Positions 34,715-46,900 of a DNA stretch of 64,000 nt are shown here, one piece after another (the stretch's first letter is position 1; each line of letters starts with the position of its first letter). The notes under the pieces were generated by a model. The model ran no database searches. It saw only the letters and a program-made list of their open reading frames with translations, and had not been told where the DNA came from. Origin of the DNA: Avena insularis. Its lineage: Eukaryota > Streptophyta > Magnoliopsida > Poales > Poaceae. Position numbers and translations under genes: made by a program. The stretch is from assembly GCA_023614405.1 (NCBI GenBank), contig CM042685.1:236075661-236139660 (forward strand), given 5' to 3'.

Positions 34715-35435
34715 CTAGTTTACATCTGGTAACAATCTAACACCCATGGCACTAAGGTGCTGATCATGTTTTGCATGTGGAAGAGGTTTAGTCAATGGAT
34801 CTGCGACATTGAGATCTGTATGTACTTTGCTAATCTTCAGATCTCCATCTGCTATATAATCTCGGATTATATGAAACTTGCGGTTGATATGCTTGGTCTT
34901 TGGATGATATCTTGGTTCCTTAGCTAGTGCTATGGCGCCAGTGTTGTCACACAATATCTCCAAAGTGGGTCCAATGCACTTGAACCACGCTCAAATGATG
35001 AAGTTCTGATCCAAACTCCTTCACTTGACGCTTCCGCAGCCATGTATTCCGCTTTCATCAGATCCCGTGATCACGCTTTGCTTGCAGCTTCTCCAAATTT
35101 CACAGCTCCTCCATTCAAAATATAAACGTATCCCGCCGAGATTTAGAATCATCCTTGTTTGTCGAAACTAGCATCGACGTAACCTTTACGATTTAGTGTT
35201 CATCACCTCCATAGACTAAGAACATTTCTTTAGTTCTATTTAAATACTTTAGGATGTTCTTCATAGCTATCCAAAGGTTCCACCTTTATCACTTTGGTAT
35301 CTCGTCACAAACTAAGAGCATTGGACACATCCGTCTAGTACATAGCATGGCATACATGATATATCCTATGGCTGAGGCATAAGGCACTTTGCTCATAGCT
35401 TCTCTATCGCCATCAGAATGGACATTGAGACCTGC
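34715..35435 (-). pseudogene. Element F RNase H
   Basis: The 82-codon frame at 34963-34715 reads MEILCDNTGAIALAKEPRYH, then HINRKFHIIRDYI and ADPLTKPLP, the classical Copia RNase H C-terminus ending close to the PPT. Sequence 34970-35435 holds the earlier half of the domain and the end of RT in broken frames. The catalytic D of CDNTGA is present, but upstream acidic residues fall in shifted frames. Confidence 0.8.
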
Positions 35436-36374
35436 TCAATATCTTACTCGACAACACAGCATTGAACCTTTCTTTGCCTTATTCGAACCTTTCGTAACTT
35501 TGTCTAGGTATGTACTTTGGCTTAAAGCTATCAGGCGTCTTTGTCTATCTCTATAGATTTTGATGGCCAATATATAAGCAGCTTCCCCTAGGTCTTTCAT
35601 TGAAAAACATTTGTTCAAATAACTCTTCACATCGTTAAGCATGTCAATGTCATTTCCGATAATCAATATGCCATCCACATATAGTACCAAAAATGTCACT
35701 GAGCTCCCACTCACTTTCTTGTAGATACAAGCTTCGTAGCAATTTGGAACAAATCCAAAGCTCTTGATCACTTGATCAAAACGAAGGTTCCAACTCCAAG
35801 ATGCTTGCTTCAGTCCATAAATGGAACGCTGAAGTTTGCACACCTTATCAGCATCCTTAGGATTGACAAAACCTTCGGGTTGCATCATATACAACTCTTC
35901 ATCAATGTTGCCATTGAGGAACGCAGTCTTGACATCCATCTGCCATATTTCATAATCATGAAACGCAGCAATTGCTAATAAAATCCGAATGGACTTAAAC
36001 ATCGCTACAGGAGAGAAAGTCTCATCGTAGTCAACACCTTGAACTTGTCGAAAACCTTTTGCGACAAGTCGTGCTTTATAGACGGTAACATTACCATCCG
36101 TGTCCGTTTTTCTTTTGAAGATCCATTTGCACTCAACGGCCTTTCGGTCGCTAGGAGGGTCCACCAAAGTCCATACTTGGTTTTCGCTCATGGATCCCAA
36201 TTCGGATTTCATGGCTTCTAGCCATTTCTCAGAGTCTGGGCTCATCATTGCTTCCTCATAGTTCGTAGGTTCACTGTCTTCCACTAACAAGACAGTTAAG
36301 ACAGGGTTGCCGTACCACCTGTGAGGGGCACGCGACCTTGTCGACTTCGCGACGCTCAAGAGTGGATCGCTCAA
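35436..36374 (-). pseudogene. Element F reverse transcriptase
   Basis: The longest uninterrupted frame in F (312 codons). RT N-terminus: NYEEAMMSPDSEKWLEAMKS (about residues 38-57), ECKWIFKRKT (81-90). Catalytic region: QMDVKTAFLNG (145-155, D147) and YGLKQASWSWN (186-196). The active site at residues 232-235 reads YVDG rather than YVDD, so one catalytic aspartate is lost. Motif SMKDLGEAAYILAIKI follows. Frame breaks separate it from integrase (upstream) and RNase H (downstream). Would copy element RNA into cDNA in intact relatives. Confidence 0.85.
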
Positions 36375-37665
36375 GCTTCATGATCCTTGTCATTAGCTTC
36401 CTCTATTGTTGGTGCAGGTGGCACTGGAACAATTTCAGGTGCTGCGCTACTCTCCAATTCAAGAGAAGGTTCAACAACCTCGTCTAGCTCTACTTTCCTC
36501 CCACTCACTTCTTTCGAGAGAAACTCCTTCTCAAGAAAGGATCCATTCTTTGCGACAAACACTTTGCCTTCGGTTCTGTGATAGAAGGTATACCCAATAG
36601 TTTCCTTAGGGTATCCTATGAAGACGCATTTCTCCGCTTTGGGTTCGAGCTTGTCCGACATCAACTTCTTGACGTAAGCTTCGCATCCCCAAACTTTAAG
36701 AAACGACAACTTAGGTTTAGCACCAAACCACAGTTCATGCGGTGTCGTCTCAACGGATTTAGATGGTGCCCTATTTAAAGTGAATGCAGCGGTTTCTAAC
36801 CCCAAAATGATAACGGCAAATCAGTAAGAGACATCATTGATCGGACCATATCTAATAGAGTTCGATTCATGCTCGTACACACCATTGCGCTGTGGTGTTC
36901 CGGGTGGCGTGAGTTGCGAAACGATTCCGCTTGCTTTAATATGCGTGAGAAAATCATAACTCAAATATTCACCTCCACGATCGGATCGCAGAAATTTAAT
37001 TTTTCTGTTACAATGGTTTTCCACTTCGTTCTGAAATTCTTTGAACTTTTCAAATGTTTCAGATTTATGTTTCATTAAATAGATATACCCATTGGTCCAC
37101 TTTTACTTAAGTCATCAGTAAAAGTGAGAAAATAGCGATAACCACCGCGCGTCGAAACACTCATTGGTCCGCATACATCGGTATGTATGATTTCCAACAA
37201 GTCCGTTGCTCGCTCCATCATACCGTAGGACGGGGTTTTGATCATCTTGCCCATGAGGCATGGTTCGCATGTGTCAAATGATTCAAAATCAAGAGACTCC
37301 AAAAGTCCATCAGAATGGAGTTTCTTCATGCGCTTTACACCAATATGACATAGACGACAGTGCCACAAATAAGTAGTATTATCACTATCTACTTTGCATC
37401 TCTTAGCCTCAATGTTATGGATGTGTGTTTCATCCCTTTCGAGATTCAGAAGAAATAAACCATTCACAGCAGGTGCATGACCATAAAATATGTTACTCAT
37501 ATAAATAGAACAACCATTATTCTCCGATTTAAATGAATAACCGTCTTGCAATAAACACGATCCAGATATGATGTTCATGCTCAACGCAGGCACATAATAA
37601 CATTTATTGAGGTTTAAAACTAATCTCGAAGGTAAAACTAAGGAGAGCGTCTTGACGGCCATCAC
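36371..37665 (-). pseudogene. Element F integrase with GAG-pre-integrase domain
   Basis: Frame 37665-37075 begins in the gag/pre-integrase junction (YYVPALSMNIISGSCLLQDG), has the zinc-binding HHCC block (YLWHCRLCHIG..CEPCLMGK) and the first catalytic Asp (IHTDVCGPM). The next frame (37075-36821) holds FLRSDRGGEYLSYDF with the second Asp, then PGTPQRNGVYEHESN. The third frame (36805-36371) is the C-terminal part (ELWFGAKPKLSFLKVWGCEA). Two frameshifts, near 37075 and 36815, break the gene, and the region around the expected catalytic Glu is disturbed. Confidence 0.82.
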
Positions 37666-37864
37666 ATCAACTCTTGATCCGCTGCAACGCCAAGATCGTC
37701 ACCTCATCCCTTGCTAGTCAGTCCATTCCGTAGCTCCTGCTTCGAGTTACAAATATTAGCAATGAACCAAGATCAAATACCCGACACTACAATGAGGATA
37801 GTAAGGAAAACATCAATAACATGTATATCAAATATACCTTTGATGGTGCCAGCCTTCTTGTCCG
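37666..37864 (-). other. Element F remnant of protease region
   Basis: About 200 bp between gag and pre-integrase where the retropepsin D-T/S-G motif should be. Only out-of-frame traces such as NICNSKQELRNG can be read. The active-site motif was not found, so the protease is badly degraded or partly deleted. Confidence 0.45.
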
Positions 37865-38656
37865 CTAAGTACTTTGGACGATTGCTTCCAAAGGACCCTT
37901 GTCCTTGCAATAGAAGCACTCAGTGTCCGGCTTAGGTCCAGACTTGAGCTTCTTCTCAGCAGGGGCAACACGCTTGCCGCCGGCTTTCTTGAAGGGCTTC
38001 TTTGCACCCTTACCTTTCTTAAAGCTGGGGGGCTTGTTGACCATCAACACATGATTATCCTTTTTGATGTCCACCTCCGCAGCTTTCAGCTTAGCGAAGA
38101 GCTCGGTGATCGATCAAGGAACCAATCTGATTATGAGTCACTACAAAACTTTGTAGCGGGAGGAGTGATTGCAGAACCTCACAATCTTGAGCTCCTCTAG
38201 AATCTTGCAGCTTGCTCAAGGCGTTGAGTGTAGCCCGACATCTTTATGGCGTGCTCACTAACGGAACTCCCTTCCTCCATCTTGCGCTTAAAGAATTTCT
38301 CGGAGATCTCATATCTCTCAGAACGGCCTGAGTCCAAACATAGTTTTCAGCTCCTCAAGAATCTCAAAGGGCCCGGGATAATCTTCAAAACGATTTTGAA
38401 GGTCCGATTCCATAGCAAACAACATGGTGCTCTTAATCACACCATAATCATCTTTGCGCGACTGATAAACAACTTTCTCATCAGCCGGCGCATCTACAGC
38501 AGGGGCGTCACCTAGCGCATTCTCAAGGACATAGTACTTTTGTCCGCCAGAGAGAATGATTCTCAGATTGCGGAACCAGTTGGTGAAGTTAGACCCATTG
38601 TTCTTAAGCTTTTCTTTCTCAGCAAAAACGTTGAAGTTGAAGTTGGACTTAGCCAT
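37865..38656 (-). pseudogene. Element F gag
   Basis: Starts at 38656 (MAKSNFNFNVFAEKEKLKNN) with the Copia gag N-terminal motif NGSNFTNWFRNLRIIL and continues with DYGVIKSTMLFAMESDLQ and FEDYPGPFEILEELKTMF. The middle (38317-38075) is frameshifted. The C-terminal frame (38074-37865) is lysine-rich and carries the beginning of a zinc knuckle (CFYCKDKG), with the His and last Cys lost by a frameshift. Nucleocapsid precursor in intact relatives. Confidence 0.85.
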
Positions 38657-39866
38657 TTGATCTACAATATTTGCAAGTACAAATTAGACTATGTTCATGA
38701 TAACTAGTTCAACTTAATCAAATTACTAGATGAACTCCCACTAAATTCAACATCCCTCAAGTTGTTTAGTGAACATGATCCAAATTCACCACACCTAATC
38801 CGATCTTCACGAGAAAAGATGTGGTTTCAATGGTGGACAACGAAGTGTCGATCATATCATTCATATGACTCATGCTTAACCTTTCGGTTCATGTGTTCCG
38901 AGGCCATGTCTGTATATGCTAGGCTCGTCAAGTCAAACCCAAGTATTTCGCTGCAGTAAACTCGGCTTGCACCCGTTGTATGTGAACGTAGAGTCTATAT
39001 CACCCGATCATCACGTGATGCTTGGACACGATGAAATTTCGCAACGGTGCATACATGGGGAGAACACAGTTTTATCTTGATCTTTAAGCGAGGAATCATC
39101 TTATAATGCTACCATCGTGATCTAAGCATAATAAGATACATAAAAGGATAAACATCACATGCATATAACTTTATGTGACATGGTATAGACAATCTTCGTG
39201 CAATGATCTCCATCTTGTGCGTGTCGGCATGATCTCCATCACTCCACCATGATTGCCTCCACCACGAATAGCAACTACACCTATTGCTAACCGCTTAGCG
39301 ATAAAGTAAAGCTATTATATGGCGTATAAGAAGTTGACACACAGGTCATACACAATTATAAAGACAACCATATGGCTCCTGCCGGTTGTGTACTCATCGA
39401 CATGCAAGTCGTGAAACATTACAAAACATGATCATCGCATACAATACACACATCACATCTTGGGCCATACCATATCACAGAAAACACTCCCTGCAAAAAC
39501 AAGTTAGACGCCTCTACTTTGTTGTTGCATGTTTTACGTGGCTTATGGGAGTAGCAGGCTAAGAACGATTCTTACCTACGAAAAGCCACAACGGTGATAT
39601 TATGGTTGCCAAACTCCTGTGTAAATCCCATGACAACTATAGTGAGAGAAACAGACATCCACCAGCCGCATGTGTGGAACAAGCCACACGTCAAGTGCGG
39701 AGCCGGTCTCGCAAACGACGTCGCGTAAAGTTGGCCTGGACCGCTTCAATCTCACTATCCTGCGTCATAAGAAGTACAAAAACAAGAGGCTTGCAACAGA
39801 AAACATCAACGCCCGCAACAACCATGTTGCGTTCTACTCGTGAAACACATCTACGCATAGATCTAG
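38657..39866 (-). other. Element F untranslated leader
   Basis: The 1.2 kb between PBS and gag has no long frame on the element strand. A long leader in this place is normal for BARE/Angela elements, where it contains the dimerisation and packaging signals. The sequence is similar to the post-PBS region of elements A and B in reverse orientation (for example the AAGTAGAGGCGTCTAAC block near 39500-39520). Confidence 0.65.
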
Positions 39867-39878
39867 CTCTGATACCAC
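39867..39878 (-). other. Element F primer-binding site
   Basis: The plus strand reads GCTCTGATACCA, so the element strand has TGGTATCAGAGC, one base after the LTR end. Initiator-Met tRNA type. Confidence 0.9.
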
Positions 39879-41567
39879 TGAAGGGTTTCGCAGCATAGTA
39901 AATCAAAAAAATTCTACGGATGCGGACGAGAAAGCCAAGATCTAATCTAGGAGATGCAAACAACAACGGGGGATAGATGAGATCTTCATACCTTTGAAGA
40001 TTCAAGACTGAACGCTCATTAACGTGGGTGATGTAGTCGATTTCGCTTCTCCTCCTCGCGATCCGATCCGATCTAACACCGCAAGTGGCGATGCCTCCGA
40101 GAGATGCACACGTGCGGCACCTCGACGTCTCCTCCTTCCTCGGTCCAGCAAGTAGGGTGGAGAGATGGATTTGATCTACAACGCGACGGTGCGGTGCAAG
40201 CGGTGGAGAGGTTCTCAAGCAGGCTTCGCCACGCACGGAGGGAGAGAGAGAGGAGGGCAGGCGGCTAGGGTTGAGGAGGAGGTGTGGAGGGTGTGCCCCA
40301 GCCCTCTTTATATAGAGGGGTGGGCGGCCCCCTGCCCCTCCCCAAGCCCTAGGGCCGGCCAAGGAGGAGGAGTGGGGGGCAAGTTTCCCCCCTTCTAGAA
40401 GCTCTCCTAGGGTTTGCCCTAGGTTTGGACGGCTGGGCCCTATGGGGCCTTGTGCCCCTGGCCCAATGCGGCCAGGGCACTCCCTCATAGGCCCATGCCC
40501 CCTCCCGGCAGGTGGGGCCACGTTGGTCCCCCTCCAGAAGGTTCTAGAAGCTTCTAGTACAATACCGATTAACCCGAAACAATTCCGAACTCCAAAAACT
40601 GCATTGCCTTATATGAATCTTATTCTCCGGACCATTCCGGAACCTCTCGTGACGTCCTAGATCTCATCCGAGACTCCGAACAAAAACTCATAAACCAATT
40701 ATCCAATCTATCCTAGCGTCGAGACACGTTAAGTGTGTGACCCTTCGGGTTCGAGAATATGCAGACATGATCTTATATCAATAATCAACAGCGTGGTATG
40801 GAAACCCATATTGACTCCCACACATTCATCGATGATCATATTGGATGAACCACGATGCCAGAATTCAATCAATCCCATATATATATTCCCTTCGTCTCGC
40901 GATATTTTACTTGCCCGAGATTTGATCGTCGGTACCGTCATACCTAGTTCAATCTCGTTCACAGCAAGTACTTTACTCGTTCCGTAATCCGATATCACTT
41001 TGTGATTAACTCCTTAACCACATGCTTGCAAGCGGTGTTGATATCGATTACCGAGTGGGCCCGAAGTATATCTCTCCGACTTGGGAGGGACAAATCCCAT
41101 CTCGATACATACAACCCAACAGGTACTTTCCGATCACCTGAGAGACACCTTTATGATCACCCTCTCATAGGATGACGTTTGATGACCTCAAAGCTCTCCG
41201 ATACTGTGGAGTTGTATTATCTCATGGTCTAAGTAATACAATATTTGACATAAGAAAAGCTTCGCAAAGATGAACACGATGACACGATCTAATTGTTCCG
41301 CTTAGTTTGTCCATCCATCATATCATTCTCCCAATGATATGATCTCATTATTAATCGACAACTCATGTCTATGGTTAGGAAACCTTAACCATCATTAATC
41401 AATGAGCTAGTCCATAGAGGCATACTAGGGACACGGTGTTGTTCACAAACCACACAAGTATTAAAGTTTCCACTTAATACAATTCTAGCATGGAATATAA
41501 ACTTTATCATGAACAAGAATTATAATAATAACATCTTTATTATTGCCTCTAGGGCATAATTCCAACA
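39879..41567 (-). repeat. Element F 5' LTR (1689 bp) with promoter
   Basis: Ends match the 3' LTR, and it is flanked outside by ACCTG. A minus-strand TATA box (CTATATAAAGAGGG, near 40304-40318) precedes the transcription start toward the PBS. Confidence 0.92.
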
Positions 41568-41572
41568 ACCTG

Positions 41573-42099
41573 GTCATACACAAGTGCATAGACTTAGATA
41601 GTATAAAATTCTCATCAATAAAAACATCAAATTCATTTAGGAGTGAATTCACCTGTTGTTCAAGTAGCTTGGCACGAGCTCGAGTAATTGGTCCAATCCT
41701 GATCTCATTGGACTTGGTCTTGGCAGCAACATTGACAACTTCATTAGGAGTTGGAGATAGTAAATCAGTAGGGATGTCCTCATCAACACCTGTAGCCATG
41801 GCCTAAGTATCCCATGTAGGGGTATAGGGTCTAGAGGCGAGACTGGGACGCTCATGGGCCGGGGGCGAGGGCGAGGCCGTCGTGCATCACCATCTCCATC
41901 TCTGTTGCCACACAGATCACCAGCTAAGTCTCCTTCACTATTGTTGCCGCCGTCCGCCATGGAGGTTTCCAACTTTGAGTCCGTTGTCCCGTCCACCACA
42001 ACTCATGGGACAATCAGTGGCTCTTTTACAAGTTTGGGTGGGTGCTCGATGGACATGAACTCCATGAAGTCTAGCTGCGGGAGGCCAGTGGTAGGCATG
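41573..42099 (-). pseudogene. Element E polyprotein C-terminal fragment
   Basis: The minus-strand frame 41799-41573 contains IRIGPITRARAKLLEQQVNS and DVFIDENFILSKSMHLCM, a segment that I recognise from C-terminal parts of cereal Ty3/Gypsy polyproteins after integrase. It continues in frame into 32966-32710 when F is removed. Upstream, 42090-41800 gives basic, low-complexity sequence (RRPRPRPRPRP) in a second frame. The right edge at 42099 is the point where LTR C begins. Superfamily assignment is moderate. Confidence 0.5.
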
Positions 42100-42105
42100 T
42101 GAAAG
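42100..42105 (-). repeat. LTR C, first fragment (6 bp)
   Basis: TGAAAG at the insertion site of element B is the start of a SIRE-type LTR that resumes at 50879 (TGCACAGATGCCGCCTAGAG). Compare the start of D's LTR, TGAAAGTACCGACTTG. Element B inserted six bases inside this LTR and duplicated GAAAG. Confidence 0.6.
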
Positions 42106-43950
42106 TGTTGGAGATATGCCCAAGAGGCAATAATAAAGTGGTTATTATCATATCTTCACACTTATGATAAATGTTTACATACCATGCTATAATTGTATTA
42201 ACCGGAAACATTAATACTTGTGTGATTTGTAAACATAAAAGAGTCCCTAGTAAGGCCTCTTGTTAAACTAGCTTGTTGGTTAATATATGATCATGGTTTC
42301 CTGATCATGAACATAGAGATGTTATTAACAACAGGGTCATATCATTAGGAGAATGATGTGATGGACATACTCTTATAGTTAAGCGTAGCATAAAGATCAA
42401 GTCATTTAATATAGTTCATTTGCTATAAGCTTTCTGATACATAGTAACCTAATTCCTTCGACCATGAGATCATGTTAATCACCATCACCGGAAGGATGCT
42501 TTGATGACATCAAACACCACACCGTAACTGGGTGGCTATAAAGGTGGCATTGAGTGTTTGGAAAGTATGGGTTGAGGCACATGGATCAAGAGTGGGATTT
42601 GTCCATCCATATGACGGATAGATATACTCTGGGCCCTCTCGGTGGAATGTCATCCAATTAGCTTGCAAGCATGTGACTGGCTCACAAGGGATCACATACC
42701 ACGGGAACAATAAAAGAGTACTTATTGGTAACGAGGTTGAACTAGGTATGCAGAGATACCGACGATCAAAACCTCGGATAAGTAAACTATCATGAGACAA
42801 AGGGAAATTGGTATCGTATGTAAGTGGTTCATTCGATCGCAAAGTAATCGTAGAAATATGTGGGAGCCATATGAATTTCCAGATTCCTCTATTGGTTATT
42901 GATCGAAGAAGTGTCTCGATCATGTCCGCATAATTCACGAACCGTAGGGAGACACACTTAAGGATTCGATGTTGTTGAGTAGTTATGGAATGATGAGTAA
43001 GAGACCGAATGTTGTTTGGAGTCTCGGATGGGATCCGGGATATCCCGAGGAGATCCGGAATGGTCCGGAGAATAAGATTCATATAAGGAAAGTCCTGTTT
43101 CGGGGTTGGAGAATGGTTCCGGTGTTTTCATCGGGAATGTTCTAGAAGGTTCCGGAATGTCCGGCACTCCGAAGGGGAAGGGTACATGAATGTGTCATAC
43201 CAAGTTGGAATGATTGCATCATGTACTAGGTGTCATCGTTGAACAAAATAAAGGGTTTAATCAAATCCTAGTTTGAAAAGTCAAACGCCAATTTGAAAAG
43301 TCAAACGGCTATTTTGGGAAGTGGAGGGAGAGAAGGAAACCTGGGAAGAGAAGGTTTCCCTTCTCTCCTCCAAACCGTCGGCCAGCGAGGGAGTTGGGGG
43401 AGGACTCGGCTATCCCTAGCCGCCCCTCCCACCTATAAAAGAAAGGGAGGGGGCGCCCCCTCTCCCTACACCTTGCCCCTTAGATGCGGCTGCTCTAGAT
43501 CTCCTCTAAACCGCCGTCTAGCTAATCCCTAGCTGCTGGTTGCTCTAAACCCCCTTGGTGCCTCTAAACCCTAGATCGCCAAGGCCTCTCTCATAGTCCA
43601 CCATACTCGCTCCGGCTTGAGGCGAAGCCCTGCGAGATCTCCCCTCTAATTCTTGTACCACGCCGTCATGCTGCCGGAATCACGAGGAGAGTACTATAAC
43701 CTCCACTGCCTGCTGGAACAAGGGAGAGGAAGGTCTTCATCGAAAATCAACGATGTGACCGATCATGAAGTGCTGCCGGAAGGATCGTCTACGCGATCTT
43801 GAGATCGGAAGTGTACGACTACATCACCCACGAGAATTTGCTCTCGTTAACCGCTTTGGAATCTTTGAGGGTGAGTTCCTCTATCGTCTCGTTTCTACAA
43901 TCTAGTAGATAGATAGAAATTTTTTGTTTTCCATGCTACGAACCCCTACA
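42106..43950 (+). repeat. Element B 5' LTR (1845 bp)
   Basis: TGTTGGAGATATGCCC to CGAACCCCTACA. A TATA box (CTATAAAA) is at 43433-43440. Compared with the 3' LTR it lacks about 45 bp after 43482 (GCCCCTTAG, short TAG repeats at the breakpoints) and about 28 bp near 43915 (AGAT/TAGA repeats at the breakpoints), both typical of slippage deletions. Confidence 0.93.
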
Positions 43951-43964
43951 GTGGTATCAGAGCC
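43951..43964 (+). other. Element B primer-binding site
   Basis: GTGGTATCAGAGCC directly after the LTR; initiator-Met tRNA type. Confidence 0.9.
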
Positions 43965-46900
43965 GTATCTATATGTAGATCTGTTGCACGAGTAGAACAC
44001 AATGGTCATTGTGGGCGTTGATGCTTTTATTATCGATTGCTTCTTGTGTACTTTGCATCTTGCGGGATGTTGGGATGAAGCGGCTCGGGCTAACCTTACA
44101 TGACATCGTTCATGAGACTTGCTCCACGCTTGACATGCAACTTGTATTGCATAAGTGGCTTTATGGTGCTGTTTCTCCCAGCATAGTTAAGATTCAATTT
44201 ACAACGAGTGATTGACAATACTAGTATCAATGTTGTGGTTCTTGTTCGTAAGTTAGAACGACACTTATTGAAAGCCCCAAACCACGTAAAACATGCAAAG
44301 AAAGTAGAGGCGTCTAACTTTGTTTTGCAGGGGTGTGCTGTGATGTGATATGGCCATGATTGTGATTATATATGATGTATGCAATGTTCCTTATTGTAAG
44401 TTGGCAACCGGCAGGAGCCATATGGTTGTCTCTAAATTCTGTTAAGACCCGCGTGTCTATTCAAAGTAGTTGTAATAGTTGAAGCTGGTGGACGACAACC
44501 ATGGAGCGGCGTCATTGACCTTGATGCAAATGCCGGTGATGATGGAGATCATGTTCGTGCTTGAAGATGGAGATCGGAAGCACAAGAAGAAAGGCCATAT
44601 CATATCACATATTATGAATTGCATGTGATGTTAATCCTTTTATGCATCTTGTATTGCTTAGTTCACGACGGTAGCATTATAAGATGATCCCTCAAGCACA
44701 CAATTTCAAGTTTTAAACTGTTCATCCTTAGTAAGCACCGTTGCTAAAGCTCGTTGTTTCGAAGCACCACGTGATGATCGGGTGTGTTAGATTCTGCGAG
44801 TGTATACAACGTGAGCAAGCCAGATTTGCTCATGCGGAAGCTAAGGTTTAATCTTGACGAGCCTAGCATGTACAGACATGGTCTCGGAACACGGATCACC
44901 GAAAGGTAAAGCATGAGTCATATAGTAGATATGATGAACATGTTGATTGTTCGCATTGAAGCTACATCAACTCTCGTGATGATCGATTTTGATGTGGTGG
45001 ATTTGGTTCGTGTGATCACTAAAACAATGTGAGGGATATTGTTTTGAGTGGGAGTTCAATAGCAATATGATTAAAAGTTGAACACTATTTATCATAAATT
45101 AAATCAAAGTGAATTTGCATAGTTGTTGTAGTCATTGGCATCCGTTTACCACCTTGCGCTTAGTTTTAGTTGAGATGATAGAACTATAGAATTCTGGTTA
45201 GTCACTTTACGAACTGGTATCGTATTGTTTTTGAAGTGTTAATCTAAAGTTTAAAAGTCCTATTGCAAACTTTCAGTAAGTTTCGATTACTCCGTGAAAT
45301 TTAATAGTTGGTATTAAATCAAGAGTAACAATTCCAGTGTTAGTATATAAGTATCATGTTTATCTTCATGATTCTTGATATTCAAAGGATTGTCTTAATA
45401 TCAAGGTTATCTAGGATCTGAAAGAGTTGTTTCAGAAACCATGATGTGTGGAAGATATTGTGATATCTGAAACAAAGTTTTGGTTGCAACATGATAGAGT
45501 ATAATATGGCAAAAGTCATGTGCTCATATTTGATGAGAATTTGCAAAAGGTTGGAGACACTAGTTGTCCTAAACCTCCAAAAGGTTTTGGAGAGAAACAT
45601 TATATTCGTGATTCACCGTTATAAGCTAAAAGTAGCTTGATCATGGATGATTCCATGATAAGTGTGAATATTTGATGTAGGTAAAATGTTTACTACACTA
45701 AGAGATTACTAAAGAAAGAAATTTGAAAGAACACCAAACATTTGATGATGGTAATCTACTTCAAAGTGCAAGTCCAAAGACATTGGTATTTAATTATACA
45801 CGCTTTGGACTATGTGTCATGTGTATGGCTCCACTATTGATGTTGATAGATTCTTTCAAACAGAAAAGGAAATACTGAAAGAGAATCTCATAAATATATG
45901 GCAGAAAAGAAAAGACTAGAATTGTTCAGTTTAAGTATATAGATGATATACATGTTATGGCTATATTCTTTGCTTATTAAACAATGTGGTTCTTAAGTAT
46001 TTGATACTGAATTTGTTGGTATGAATCGTCATACGAAACAACAGAATTCATGAACTACAATGGCCTAAGTAACTAGCAAAAGAATATGTGATGATGTTCA
46101 TCGAGGACAAATAAAGGGTTATTGTGTTGCTCGTTAAAAGCTTGCCTTCAAGATTTGTTTTATTAGGTATTATGAGAACAAAAGGGTTGTTCAATTAATT
46201 GCCGTAATCCATAAAAGATGGATGATTTACAAATCTCGTTGGAGAAATCACATCCATAAAACTAGTGCTAAAAATGTCGAAAGACAAATTAAAATATCAC
46301 TTAGGAAGTGACATCGCTGTTTAAATTATATTGGAAAGAAGACATGGAGAAACTCCATATGGATGGAATTTTGGAGTCTTTTGATTTTTGATCAAATGAC
46401 GCTTGTTAAACTTTCCTAGAGATAATTAAAACTTTGTTCATAGGCCAAAAGGGAACGAATGACTAGCTTATTGGAACTTGTACATATTGTTGTATCAAGT
46501 CCATTATGTGTAGTCAAGAGCGATGGATTTCAACTTCATATGTCTTCTCTGAATTTGAGTAAATATATGAATATTTACTTAATAAGGATGAAGTATGAAA
46601 CATTTGAAAAGTTCAAAGTTTTTCAAGATGAAGTGCAAAATCATTGTAACAAGAATATAAATAGTTTATGATAAGATCATAAAGGAAGATATTTGAGTTA
46701 CATGTTTAGCATAATACCTAAGATTTAAGGAATCGTTCTGTGGATTTGCATTTCCCGAAACACCATAAGAGTATGGAGCGTTCGAGATATGTAATTAAAC
46801 CTTGTTTGACATGGTAAGATTAAAGGTGTAATTCATAAAAATTCCATTATATTTTAAAGATTAAAAGCTTTAGAGACTACCATTTTTCCACTGAAAAGAG

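Larger units (their letters stand above)
32972..41567 (-). mobile_element. Element F: full-length Angela/BARE-like Copia element
   Basis: 8.6-kb element reading right to left: 5' LTR 39879-41567, PBS 39867-39878, leader, gag, (protease lost), integrase, RT, RNase H, PPT, 3' LTR 32972-34686. Perfect 5-bp target-site duplication ACCTG (32967-32971 and 41568-41572). LTR ends on the element strand are TGTTGGAATTATGCCCTAGAGGC and CTGCGAAACCCTTCA, the BARE/Angela/WIS type. It is inserted in the C-terminal coding part of element E. The coding region has several frameshifts and an RT active-site change, so it is not autonomous now. Confidence 0.92.
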
